64,000 bases of DNA, taken from Candidatus Nitrosopelagicus sp. (GTDB lineage: Archaea > Thermoproteota > Nitrososphaeria > Nitrososphaerales > Nitrosopumilaceae). Position 1 is the stretch's first letter. The number at the start of each line of letters is the position of its first letter. The position numbers were made by a program, and so were the translations under genes. The notes under the pieces are model-generated. The model saw only the letters and a list, made by a program, of their open reading frames with translations. It searched no databases and had not been told where the DNA came from. Positions 9,682 to 18,633 of the stretch are shown piece by piece. The stretch covers positions 30,674-94,673 of the forward strand of contig JAOLYM010000002.1 in the NCBI GenBank assembly GCA_028343435.1, given 5' to 3'.

Positions 9682-10482
9682 ATGAATTTCAAAAATAAAG
9701 TTGTGGTAATTACTGGCGCATCTAGTGGAATTGGTGAAGCAACAGCTGAACAATTTGCTAAAAAAGGAGCAAATATCGTGCTTGTTGCAAGAAGAAAAGA
9801 AAAGCTAGAGCAAGTTGAGAAAAAACTTTCCAAATATCCTACAAAAATTCTAGTACAGGTCTGTGATGTATCTGATAAAGAACAAGTAAAGCAAATGTCT
9901 GAAAAAGTAATTGAAATATTTTCTAAAATTGATGTACTAGTAAATAATGCAGGATTCGTAATTTATGGCAAAGTGGAGGAATTATCTATTGAAGACATTG
10001 AATCACAAATGCAAACCAACTATTTCGGTATGATAAATTGTACCAAATATTTTCTTCCATATTTTCTGAAACAAAATTCTGGTCATATGGTAAATGTAGC
10101 ATCAGTTGGAGGAAGCTTTGGGGTACCTGGTATTGTATCATATTGTGCAACAAAATTTGCAATGCTAGGATTTTCTGAAGGGCTGAACCACGAACTTCAT
10201 GAAACTAATGTTGGAGTAACTGTTGTAAGTCCAATAATGGTTAGAACTAGCTTATTTGATCATCCATCATTCAAAAATTTTACAAAATTTGCAACTGGAA
10301 TTTCCTTAAGTTCTGAAACTGTTGCAAAAGCAATCATCAAGGCATCAGATTCATCTAAATTAGAAATTGTCGTTCCATCATTCGTACGAATTGGAATCTG
10401 GTTTAAACAAACATTTCCATTTTTAATTAATCCAATAATTGGAAATAGATTTAGAAAACAGCTTGATAAAAGAGATTCTTAG
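9682..10482 (+). CDS. short-chain dehydrogenase/reductase
   Basis: 'VVITGASSGIGEATAEQFAKKGA', 'NNAGF', 'YCATKFAM'. Confidence 0.92.
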   Translation: MNFKNKVVVITGASSGIGEATAEQFAKKGANIVLVARRKEKLEQVEKKLSKYPTKILVQVCDVSDKEQVKQMSEKVIEIFSKIDVLVNNAGFVIYGKVEELSIEDIESQMQTNYFGMINCTKYFLPYFLKQNSGHMVNVASVGGSFGVPGIVSYCATKFAMLGFSEGLNHELHETNVGVTVVSPIMVRTSLFDHPSFKNFTKFATGISLSSETVAKAIIKASDSSKLEIVVPSFVRIGIWFKQTFPFLINPIIGNRFRKQLDKRDS

Positions 10483-10844
10483 GCATTTTCATCTGTAATT
10501 TTTATTTCAGCTAATTCGTATTGAATTATTTCAGTAAGATTGATTCCTTGTTCTGCAAGATAATCCACTGTTTTTTTACTTAGTTTAGCTTTCATTTCAT
10601 TTAGTTTGAATTCACACACAACACCTTTTTCTAAATCATTTAATTTTACATCCTTTGAAAGATTTAGCCCTTCAATGATAGATGTTCCTTGTACTGATTC
10701 ATACAATTGTAGATCAACTTTTTTATCTTTTTCATTGATATCTAGAACATAACCGCTATTTGTTAGTGATTTTGGTTTTCCAAATTTTGGTGATTCTAAT
10801 TCTTTATTGATATCTTCTGGAACTTCGTCCTTTTTTTTAGCCAT
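10479..10844 (-). CDS. hypothetical protein
   Basis: 121-aa ORF in compact gene context. Confidence 0.65.
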   Translation of the reverse strand: MAKKKDEVPEDINKELESPKFGKPKSLTNSGYVLDINEKDKKVDLQLYESVQGTSIIEGLNLSKDVKLNDLEKGVVCEFKLNEMKAKLSKKTVDYLAEQGINLTEIIQYELAEIKITDENA

Positions 10845-10857
10845 TTTTCATCAAAAA

Positions 10858-11199
10858 CTATGATTCATCTTTGTCTTTTTTGCTTTTTTGCCACCAATCT
10901 AGATAATCATATTGTTTATCTGATTTTGTGCTTTCTTTACGAGATAACTTGTATCTGATATCACTAACTTGTTCCCTTGTTGCATAGAGACCACATCTTT
11001 TACAAATGAAGTGTTTTGTTGCGGGATCTAACTTCATTATTAGACCTAATCCTTCAAAATCAATTTCATCTTCCATTTCTCTATATGGTGGTGCTCTAAA
11101 TTCAAAACCCTCTTCTTGTTCTTCAGCCTTAAAATCTGCCTCTAGCTGTTTTCTTTTCTTAGATACTTCTCTACTTACACATTCAGGGCAGTTTACCAA
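10858..11199 (-). CDS. zinc-ribbon hypothetical protein
   Basis: CPEC and CKRC pairs in 113-aa ORF. Confidence 0.75.
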   Translation of the reverse strand: MVNCPECVSREVSKKRKQLEADFKAEEQEEGFEFRAPPYREMEDEIDFEGLGLIMKLDPATKHFICKRCGLYATREQVSDIRYKLSRKESTKSDKQYDYLDWWQKSKKDKDES

Positions 11200-11254
11200 T
11201 ATCGATTTCCTTCTATTTTTACATAAGAGTGTTGCCTCATTTTTTAGATCTAAA

Positions 11255-11340
11255 AAATGACTGATGCGCGGATTAACTCTTCATCCCTTGCGGTCAGTTC
11301 GCCCATCGACAACCGCGCACCAGTACATCTCTGTTAGTTT
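11255..11340. ncRNA. candidate structured RNA with long basal stem (strand unresolved)
   Basis: 11260-11271 ACTGATGCGCGG pairs with 11313-11324 CCGCGCACCAGT (11-12 bp); on + strand ACA follows the stem at 11325. Confidence 0.4.
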
Positions 11341-11350
11341 TTGAAAGCTA

Positions 11351-12580
11351 TTATTTTTTGTCTTCTAAAATTTCTGACACAATTTTTGTTGTATTACTGA
11401 CGCCATTCCCATTGAAATTTCTTGAAAATTCTTTAACCGAATCTGTAATTTCCTCATAATTTTCGTACATTTTTCTTATAGCTTCTGCTATTTGCACTCT
11501 ATTTCGAGCGAATAATCCTAATTTTTTTTCTTTCACCCATTCGATCTGATTAGTATGTTCATCATAAATTGGAATTCCAATTATCGGTTTTGCGTGACTA
11601 CCTAGAATTTCTCCCATTACTGTATGAGAACCATTTACCACTGCATATTTGCACAAATTCAAAACTGTTTCTTTTTCCTGTTCAGAAAGAAATCCTTTAT
11701 CGATTTGAATCCAATCAATTTTCTTTTCATATGCCTCTGATATTGAATATTCTTTCCCATCTTTATCTAACACTCTATCAATACTTGAATTATTTTTTGC
11801 ATGAGAAATTATTCTTTTTTCTTTTTTCATCTCTGATTGGTGAAATGCTTCTTCGTACCTTTCACCTGTTCCATCGTTAGTTGATTTGTTTCCAGTTCTC
11901 ATCCAATAACCATAATTTGAATCTGAAACTAATTTTTCTAAATCGCTTTTTTTACTTTTCTCAATTATTTTTTCATTCGTAAAATGTCCCACATAGACTA
12001 CTTTTTCTTCAACCTCCTTTGTAAAATTTAGATTGTATTCACACATTGTATATGGCGGTTCAGAGTCTGCCACAAGAATTTTAGATGCTTTGGAAATTTG
12101 TTTTGCAACAAACTCTAACGCTGGTTTGAAATATATTCTAGATTTCCATAATTTTGGTTTGAACTGATTGGTTACAAACAAACTTGTAATATTTCGTCTT
12201 TGTGCTAATACATTTGAACCCATATCTCCGTCATTAATCACTAAATCAAATCCAATTTTGTTATACAGTTTTGCCTCATCCTTAAGATAACTTGAGATTT
12301 GTGTTACTAACGGTTTATTCTCTTCAACTGGTAGTAGAAAATTTAGCATAGATTTTGTTAAACTGGGTCCAAATTTACCATCAATCGGTGTAGGCATCAA
12401 AACTTCATGGATATTTTCTTTCTCATTAGGAAATTTTTCTAGTAATTTTTCATAAATATCGCCTTTACTAAAATAATGAAATTCATTATCTCCAATCGCT
12501 TTTAATTTTTCATTTAATCTTATCATTCTGGAGTAATGTCCATTTCCCCATGGATAGATGAATTGTCCTATCTTTGCCAT
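11351..12580 (-). CDS. glycosyltransferase (GT1/GT28-like)
   Basis: 'YPWGNGHYSRMIRLNEKL', C-terminal 'GSHTVMGEILGSHAKPIIGIPIYDEHTNQ'. Confidence 0.8.
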   Translation of the reverse strand: MAKIGQFIYPWGNGHYSRMIRLNEKLKAIGDNEFHYFSKGDIYEKLLEKFPNEKENIHEVLMPTPIDGKFGPSLTKSMLNFLLPVEENKPLVTQISSYLKDEAKLYNKIGFDLVINDGDMGSNVLAQRRNITSLFVTNQFKPKLWKSRIYFKPALEFVAKQISKASKILVADSEPPYTMCEYNLNFTKEVEEKVVYVGHFTNEKIIEKSKKSDLEKLVSDSNYGYWMRTGNKSTNDGTGERYEEAFHQSEMKKEKRIISHAKNNSSIDRVLDKDGKEYSISEAYEKKIDWIQIDKGFLSEQEKETVLNLCKYAVVNGSHTVMGEILGSHAKPIIGIPIYDEHTNQIEWVKEKKLGLFARNRVQIAEAIRKMYENYEEITDSVKEFSRNFNGNGVSNTTKIVSEILEDKK

Positions 12581-12611
12581 GTCTCTTTACTCAAAATTCC
12601 CGCTTAAATTT

Positions 12612-13730
12612 TCAGTGTTCAATTTCTAAGGAGTCTAATATGGTATGAACATTATTTGGTCCCAACTTAATCTTGATAGTTTTCTTTGTTATCTTTTCAT
12701 TTTTGATTGGTTTTGTTTTAGATTTTGTAAAGTTAATTTTGAGAAATTTTTCAATTTTTGAAATGTATTTTTCCATTCCAATCTCTTTTGCATTTTTCAT
12801 GATTTCTGAATCAATTCCAGACAATGGAATGTGTGGTATTATGCCTGCACTAAAAATTCTCTTTTGTAATGTTTCAACATATTTTGATGGATAGATTAAC
12901 GGTGAAGTTGCAAGTGATATGTGAGAAATTCTCTTTTCTTTTGCAGATTTAATTAGAATATTTGTGATGAGGGTATTTTTTGATAATACACCTTCGGAAT
13001 TTTTACCAAATTTTGATATTTTATGAAATTCCAGTTCTATTTCTGTTCTTAACATTCTAGGAAGTATTTTATCTATGATTTTCACTAAATGTATTACATC
13101 TTCACGTGTTTCATAACAAATCAAAAGTTTTACTTCAAATCCTTGTTTGATTGTCTCAAGACAATTGACTGCTGAAAATTCATCTGTTACACAACAAATT
13201 GATTTCTGCAATTGAGAATTATTTACAGTTCCACCTAATCCTTCATCTACAAAAATACAAACATACGCATTTGATTTTGTAACATAAATTTGTAATAATT
13301 TATCATGTTTTAATTCTGTACCAGGTTTAGCAGAAATTTTTTGATTTTTTTCTATTAATGTTGATGTTGCAGCTAACTCTAAATCTTTTATAACAAATCC
13401 TTTTGCATATCCATCTGCTTTAACATAAAATTTTTCACCTTTCAAAAGAAGATTAGAGCCAATTTCACCAACTTGTGATACAATTACTTTAAAATCATTC
13501 TTAATTTTTTTTGCAATTACAATTTGTTTCACACCAAATAATAATCCAATTGCACTTGATACGAAGACTGGGTCATCTGCCTGAACACAAATTAAAAAAT
13601 CATCTTTTACAATTTTTCCAAATTTTAAATTTTTTATCTTTAAAATTATTTTAATATTTTCTATAAGTTGATTAATTTTGTTTTCAGCAAATAATGATGG
13701 ATAAACAACCACTAGAGTATCTTCTGTCAT
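12612..13730 (-). CDS. THUMP-domain ThiI-like protein with degenerate PP-loop
   Basis: THUMP-like N-terminus and ThiI-like organisation, but PP-loop position reads 'CCVTDEFSAVNCLETI'. Confidence 0.65.
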   Translation of the reverse strand: MTEDTLVVVYPSLFAENKINQLIENIKIILKIKNLKFGKIVKDDFLICVQADDPVFVSSAIGLLFGVKQIVIAKKIKNDFKVIVSQVGEIGSNLLLKGEKFYVKADGYAKGFVIKDLELAATSTLIEKNQKISAKPGTELKHDKLLQIYVTKSNAYVCIFVDEGLGGTVNNSQLQKSICCVTDEFSAVNCLETIKQGFEVKLLICYETREDVIHLVKIIDKILPRMLRTEIELEFHKISKFGKNSEGVLSKNTLITNILIKSAKEKRISHISLATSPLIYPSKYVETLQKRIFSAGIIPHIPLSGIDSEIMKNAKEIGMEKYISKIEKFLKINFTKSKTKPIKNEKITKKTIKIKLGPNNVHTILDSLEIEH

Positions 13731-13826
13731 CTAATTTGTTATTTCTAAGGAGTTTATATTTTACAATATCTCTTAACTTGAGCTAATTTTGATATAATTA
13801 TAATAGTTGATTATGTAATCAAACCT

Positions 13827-14546
13827 ATGGGAAAATTTAGTCAACAGGAATTAGATGATGTAAACAATACTTTGTCTACACCTGAGGATTGTTTGAAATG
13901 GGCATTTGACAATCTACATCCAAAATTAGCAAAAGCATCTAGTTTTGGTGCAGAAGATGCAGCAATTGTTGATATGATGTTCAAAATTAATTCGAATTCT
14001 AGATTGTTTACACTTGAAACAGGAAGATTACCTCAAGAAACTTTTGATGTAATGGATGCGGTCGAAAAACAGTATAACACAAAAATTGAAAAATTATATC
14101 CTGATCAAAACGAAGTTGAAAAAATGGTAAAAGAAAAGGGTCTAAACTGTTTCTATGACAGTATTGATAATAGAAAACTCTGTTGTGGCATAAGAAAAGT
14201 TCATCCTATGAATAAAATGCTTGCAACACTTGATGGTTGGATTACTGGTCTTAGAAATGATCAAAACCAAAATCGTTCTGATGCTAAAATGCTTGAAATT
14301 GATAAAATGCATGGAGATATTGTAAAAGTTAATCCACTTGTTAACTGGACTTATGATCAAACATGGGATTATGTAAAATCAAATAATTGTCCTTACAACA
14401 AATTACTTGATCAAGGTTATCCTAGTATTGGTTGTGAGCCATGTACTAGACCAATTAAGATCGGTGAAGACATAAGGGCTGGTCGTTGGTGGTGGGAAAA
14501 CGACACAAACAAAGAATGTGGCCTTCACATGAATCACGACAATTAA
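13827..14546 (+). CDS. cysH: phosphoadenylyl/adenylyl-sulfate reductase
   Basis: 'SSFGAEDAAIVDMM', 'TLETGRLPQETFD', 'LCCGIRKV', 'YPSIGCEPCTRP'. Confidence 0.92.
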   Translation: MGKFSQQELDDVNNTLSTPEDCLKWAFDNLHPKLAKASSFGAEDAAIVDMMFKINSNSRLFTLETGRLPQETFDVMDAVEKQYNTKIEKLYPDQNEVEKMVKEKGLNCFYDSIDNRKLCCGIRKVHPMNKMLATLDGWITGLRNDQNQNRSDAKMLEIDKMHGDIVKVNPLVNWTYDQTWDYVKSNNCPYNKLLDQGYPSIGCEPCTRPIKIGEDIRAGRWWWENDTNKECGLHMNHDN

Positions 14547-14571
14547 ATTAATCATACAAAACTGATTCATA

Positions 14572-15699
14572 TTGATTAATGCACACGGTGGAAAATTAGT
14601 AAATCGAGTTAAAGATGTTGATCCATCTGGACTTATTTCAATTGATATCTCTGCAGATTTAGCCAATGATGTAGAAAATATCGCAGATGGAATATTTTCA
14701 CCACTGGAAGGATTTCTTAATCAACAAGATTTTGAATCTGTTATTTCAAAAGGAAGATTAGCAAATGGTATGGCATGGACTATGCCAACTGTTTTGGATG
14801 TTGATGATGACACTGGTAAAAAAATGAAAGATGCAGGTGATGTATTACTTAAAAATCCAGACGGAATAGGAATTGCAATTTTACATGTAGAAGATGTATA
14901 CTCTTATGATAAACAAGCTACTATGAATGGAGTTTATGGAACAAACGATGAATCTCATCCAGGTGTTGCAAAAACTAATTCAATGAAAGATTTTCTTGTG
15001 GGTGGAAAAATTGATTATATTCAAAGACAAAATAAAACTGAAATTCGAAAACATAGAATGACTCCAACACAAACAAGAGAGTTATTTGAAAAAATAGGAT
15101 GGAAAACAATAGTCGCATTTCAAACTCGAAATCCTCCACATGTTGCACATGAAATGTTACAAAAAACCGCAATAACAACACGTGATGGTGTTTTTGTAAA
15201 TCCACTCATTGGAAAGAAAAAATCTGGTGATTTTAAAGATGAAATTATTGTAAAAGCATATGAAACAATGATTGAAAAATACTATCCAGAAAACAAATGT
15301 CAATTAGCAACGCTACATACAGAAATGAAATATGCAGGTCCTAGAGAAGCAATTCACCATGCAATCATGCGTCAAAATTATGGATGTACACACATCATTA
15401 TAGGACGAGATCATGCTGGAGTTGGAAAATTCTACGATCCATTTGCAGCACACAAAATATTTGATGATTATCCTGAACTTGAGATAGAACCAATCTTTTT
15501 CCCAGCATTCTTTTACTGTAAAAAATGTCTTACATTTACAAATCCAAATGTTTGTCCATGTGCTCCAGAATATAGAGAACAAATTTCTGGTACGAAAATG
15601 AGAGAGATGATTAACAATGGTGAATCTCCATCAGAATTCATCTTAAGACCTGAAGTTGCTAAAGTAATCATTGATTATGATAAACCATTTGTTGAGTAG
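14572..15699 (+). CDS. sat: sulfate adenylyltransferase (TTG start)
   Basis: '[18 protein letters not shown]', '[24 protein letters not shown]', 'ISGTKMREM'. Confidence 0.95.
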   Translation: MINAHGGKLVNRVKDVDPSGLISIDISADLANDVENIADGIFSPLEGFLNQQDFESVISKGRLANGMAWTMPTVLDVDDDTGKKMKDAGDVLLKNPDGIGIAILHVEDVYSYDKQATMNGVYGTNDESHPGVAKTNSMKDFLVGGKIDYIQRQNKTEIRKHRMTPTQTRELFEKIGWKTIVAFQTRNPPHVAHEMLQKTAITTRDGVFVNPLIGKKKSGDFKDEIIVKAYETMIEKYYPENKCQLATLHTEMKYAGPREAIHHAIMRQNYGCTHIIIGRDHAGVGKFYDPFAAHKIFDDYPELEIEPIFFPAFFYCKKCLTFTNPNVCPCAPEYREQISGTKMREMINNGESPSEFILRPEVAKVIIDYDKPFVE

Positions 15700-15729
15700 C
15701 TTTTTATCAAGATCTGGAAAATTTAGAAT

Positions 15730-16401
15730 ATGAAATATAAAATTTCTATAATCTTTTTTGCATCTTTAATGGTCTTTCCTGCATTTGGACAATGGGAAAC
15801 ACCAAATGAATCACTTTCTGTTGCAAAATTTGATATTAATTGGGATGAGTTCAATTTGCCTGCACGAGATGCAGAAATAATTCCACTTGATGAACTTCAT
15901 CATACAACGTGGCAAGTAAATTTACAAAATGAATTACTCTATGGTAATCCTGATGGTGTTGCAGTAGTAAGATTGTATGATGCAAATATTGAAGATAAAT
16001 TCATAGAAATAGGAATGGGTGCAATTCCTGATAGACCATTTTGGGTTGCAATTAAACTTCCTGAGGAAGGATATGTGGTTGTTCATGATAAACTTGACAG
16101 AGGTTGGCCTGGAACTGGAAAGGTTATCTTAGCATATGCTGATACCGCTGGATTGACAATCAACAATGGAGAGCGAATTGTAATTACAAATCTAGATGTG
16201 GAGGGATTTGCAATAAACTCATACTCTGTTTGGGGCCTTAAAGGTTCACAGGATCCACCTGCTACTGTTGCAGGATTTCTAAATTTTGAAGTTCTTTCTG
16301 GTGATCCAAAAGAAGGCCCATTACACATGTTTCCGTTTTATGTAGTTGGGTGTCTAGGTATTATAGTAGCATTCTTACTCTTCACTAAGAAGCGGAATTA
16401 G
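15730..16401 (+). CDS. exported hypothetical protein with C-terminal TM
   Basis: N-terminal signal and C-terminal TM. Confidence 0.7.
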   Translation: MKYKISIIFFASLMVFPAFGQWETPNESLSVAKFDINWDEFNLPARDAEIIPLDELHHTTWQVNLQNELLYGNPDGVAVVRLYDANIEDKFIEIGMGAIPDRPFWVAIKLPEEGYVVVHDKLDRGWPGTGKVILAYADTAGLTINNGERIVITNLDVEGFAINSYSVWGLKGSQDPPATVAGFLNFEVLSGDPKEGPLHMFPFYVVGCLGIIVAFLLFTKKRN

Positions 16402-17038
16402 TTTTATAATATTCACACCCATTTCTTATTTTACAAACTTCACACATTGGCGAAATTGGTTTGCAAATATTTTGACCATACATTACAAATGTATCATTTA
16501 CATCAAGCCAATATTTTTTTGGAACTTTTTCCATTAATGCAAACTCTGTTTCTTCAGGAGTTTTTGTTTTGACTAGTCCAATTCTATTTGAAATTCTATG
16601 AACATGAATGTCTACTGGGATTGCAGGAATTTCATATGCATAAACTAGTACACAGTTTGCTGTTTTTCTTCCTACTCCTGGTAATTCAACTAGTTTTTCT
16701 AAATTATCCGGAACTTTTCCTTTGTATTTTGAATCAATAATTTTTGCAACCTCGATAATACGTTCTGCCTTTACATGATAGAACCCTATTGATTTAATAA
16801 TTTTCTCTACATCCTTTAGTTTAGCTTTTGATAATTGTCTTGCATTTTTGTATACTTTGAATAAATCTTTGACAATTCTTGTAGTTGATTCATCTTTTGT
16901 TCTTGCAGATAAGATTGTTCCAATCAAAATACTAAATGGACCATGATCTTCAGCATCATGTAGATCTCTTAATGCAGTAATTCTTGGAGTTTTTACTGAA
17001 TTCATTGTTTTGTGCATTCCATTAAGAATTTTTTTCAT
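16385..17038 (-). CDS. nth: endonuclease III
   Basis: 'LVELPGVGRKTANCVLVYA', 'VDIHVHRISNRIGLV', FeS loop 'CKPISPMCEVCKIRNGC'. Confidence 0.95.
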   Translation of the reverse strand: MKKILNGMHKTMNSVKTPRITALRDLHDAEDHGPFSILIGTILSARTKDESTTRIVKDLFKVYKNARQLSKAKLKDVEKIIKSIGFYHVKAERIIEVAKIIDSKYKGKVPDNLEKLVELPGVGRKTANCVLVYAYEIPAIPVDIHVHRISNRIGLVKTKTPEETEFALMEKVPKKYWLDVNDTFVMYGQNICKPISPMCEVCKIRNGCEYYKTNSAS

Positions 17039-17089
17039 ACGTGGTTGTTACAATACAAGTCTTATATCTGTAAAACCTTTGTAATGATT

Positions 17090-18253
17090 ATGGAGTTAAC
17101 CTCTGAAGAAAAAGCTACATTAAATGGTGAACATGGTGATACATTACAAACTGCATATCGAATTCTAGTTGCTACAGGTGAGGCAACCAATGCAGAAAAA
17201 CTCATTCCTATAACATGGGCACATCTTTCAGGTGTTAATTATAATACAATTGGTGATGCTGGCGAACAATTTCTTCGAGAATTAAGTAAAGATGCTCGTG
17301 TCAAGGTAAAAGCAACTGTGAATCCAATGGGAATTGATTTTGATCACATCTCTGAATTTAATCACATTGATGATGAATTTATCAAAAAACAGGCAAGCAT
17401 TCGTGATTCTTACATTAGGATGGGTGTAGAACCGACATTTTCATGTACGCCATATGATATTTTTGATTTACCGGAAAAAAACACTCAGGTTTCATTTGCT
17501 GAAAGTAATGCTGCAATCTTTGCAAACTCACTTGGTGGTCTAAAAACAAACAAAGAAAGTGCATTTAGTGCATTAGCAAGCGCAATTACTGGAAAATCTC
17601 CATATTCTGATTTACGAAAAGACGACATATCAACTCCAATGACGATACGAATGAAAATGGATAATCCAAGTGAACTAGATTTCGGAATGCTTGGATTTTT
17701 TGCAGGAAAAGTTGGTGATACATCTGTTAACATATCAGGAGTCTCACAACCAAACCGACGTAGTTGTAAAGCCTTGTGTGGAGGAATGGGAACTTCAGGT
17801 ACATGCGCTAAATTCCAATTTGTTGATACTGAAGATACAACATCTGAGAAGGTTGATTTTGGAAAAGAAGAGATGAATGAAGTCTTTGATGAATTAAACA
17901 CTGCAGAAAAAGGTGATATTATCACTCTTGGAAGTCCTCAACTAGGATTAGAAGAGTTATCTGATTTATCAAAAATGCTAAAAGGAAAATCATTTGAAAA
18001 GCGTTGCATGATATTTTGTTCAAGAGCTGTCCAAGAACAAGCACGTGCTCTTGATTACATTAATGAAATTGAAAGAGCAGGTGGAGAAATTTTATCTGAT
18101 TGTTGTACATGTCTTACACCATTAATTGATACTAATGAAACTGATGCAATTACTACTAATTCTATTAAAGGTGCGTACTATTTGAAAAATTCTACAGGTG
18201 TAGATGTAAACCTAAAATCACTTGCAAAAATTATTGAGGATGAAACAAAATGA
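17090..18253 (+). CDS. aconitase X catalytic (large) subunit; probable phosphomevalonate dehydratase large subunit
   Basis: DUF521-type: 'LTSEEKATLNGEHG', 'CTPYDIFDLP', 'SQPNRRSCKALCGGMGTSGTCAKFQ', 'SDCCTCLTPL'. Confidence 0.9.
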   Translation: MELTSEEKATLNGEHGDTLQTAYRILVATGEATNAEKLIPITWAHLSGVNYNTIGDAGEQFLRELSKDARVKVKATVNPMGIDFDHISEFNHIDDEFIKKQASIRDSYIRMGVEPTFSCTPYDIFDLPEKNTQVSFAESNAAIFANSLGGLKTNKESAFSALASAITGKSPYSDLRKDDISTPMTIRMKMDNPSELDFGMLGFFAGKVGDTSVNISGVSQPNRRSCKALCGGMGTSGTCAKFQFVDTEDTTSEKVDFGKEEMNEVFDELNTAEKGDIITLGSPQLGLEELSDLSKMLKGKSFEKRCMIFCSRAVQEQARALDYINEIERAGGEILSDCCTCLTPLIDTNETDAITTNSIKGAYYLKNSTGVDVNLKSLAKIIEDETK

Positions 18254-18633
18254 GTAAAATAATTGTTCAAGGAACGGCACAGGGAACAGTTCTAAAAACT
18301 AGTAGTCCAATTAATTTTCTTGGTGCTGTTGATAAAAAAACAGGTACAATTCGTGATCAAAAATATGATATTTTTGAAAAATCAATCAAAGATACCATAC
18401 TAGTATTTCCACATGGTATTGGAAGTAGTGTAGGCGCATACACCATTTATTCATTAAAATCTAACAATTCTGCACCTGTTGCAATGATATGTACAAAAGC
18501 AGATCTAACTGTTGCATCAGGTTGTGCACTTGCAAACATTCCAATGATTGTAGTATCTAATGACGAATTTAATTCTATACAAGATGGTAATAAAATTACG
18601 GTTGACACAAAATCTGCAAATGTTTTTAATTAA
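18250..18633 (+). CDS. aconitase X swivel (small) subunit, DUF126
   Basis: 'GTAQGTVLKTSSPINFLGAVDKKTGTI', 'FPHGIGSSVGAYTIY'; overlaps large subunit. Confidence 0.9.
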   Translation: MSKIIVQGTAQGTVLKTSSPINFLGAVDKKTGTIRDQKYDIFEKSIKDTILVFPHGIGSSVGAYTIYSLKSNNSAPVAMICTKADLTVASGCALANIPMIVVSNDEFNSIQDGNKITVDTKSANVFN

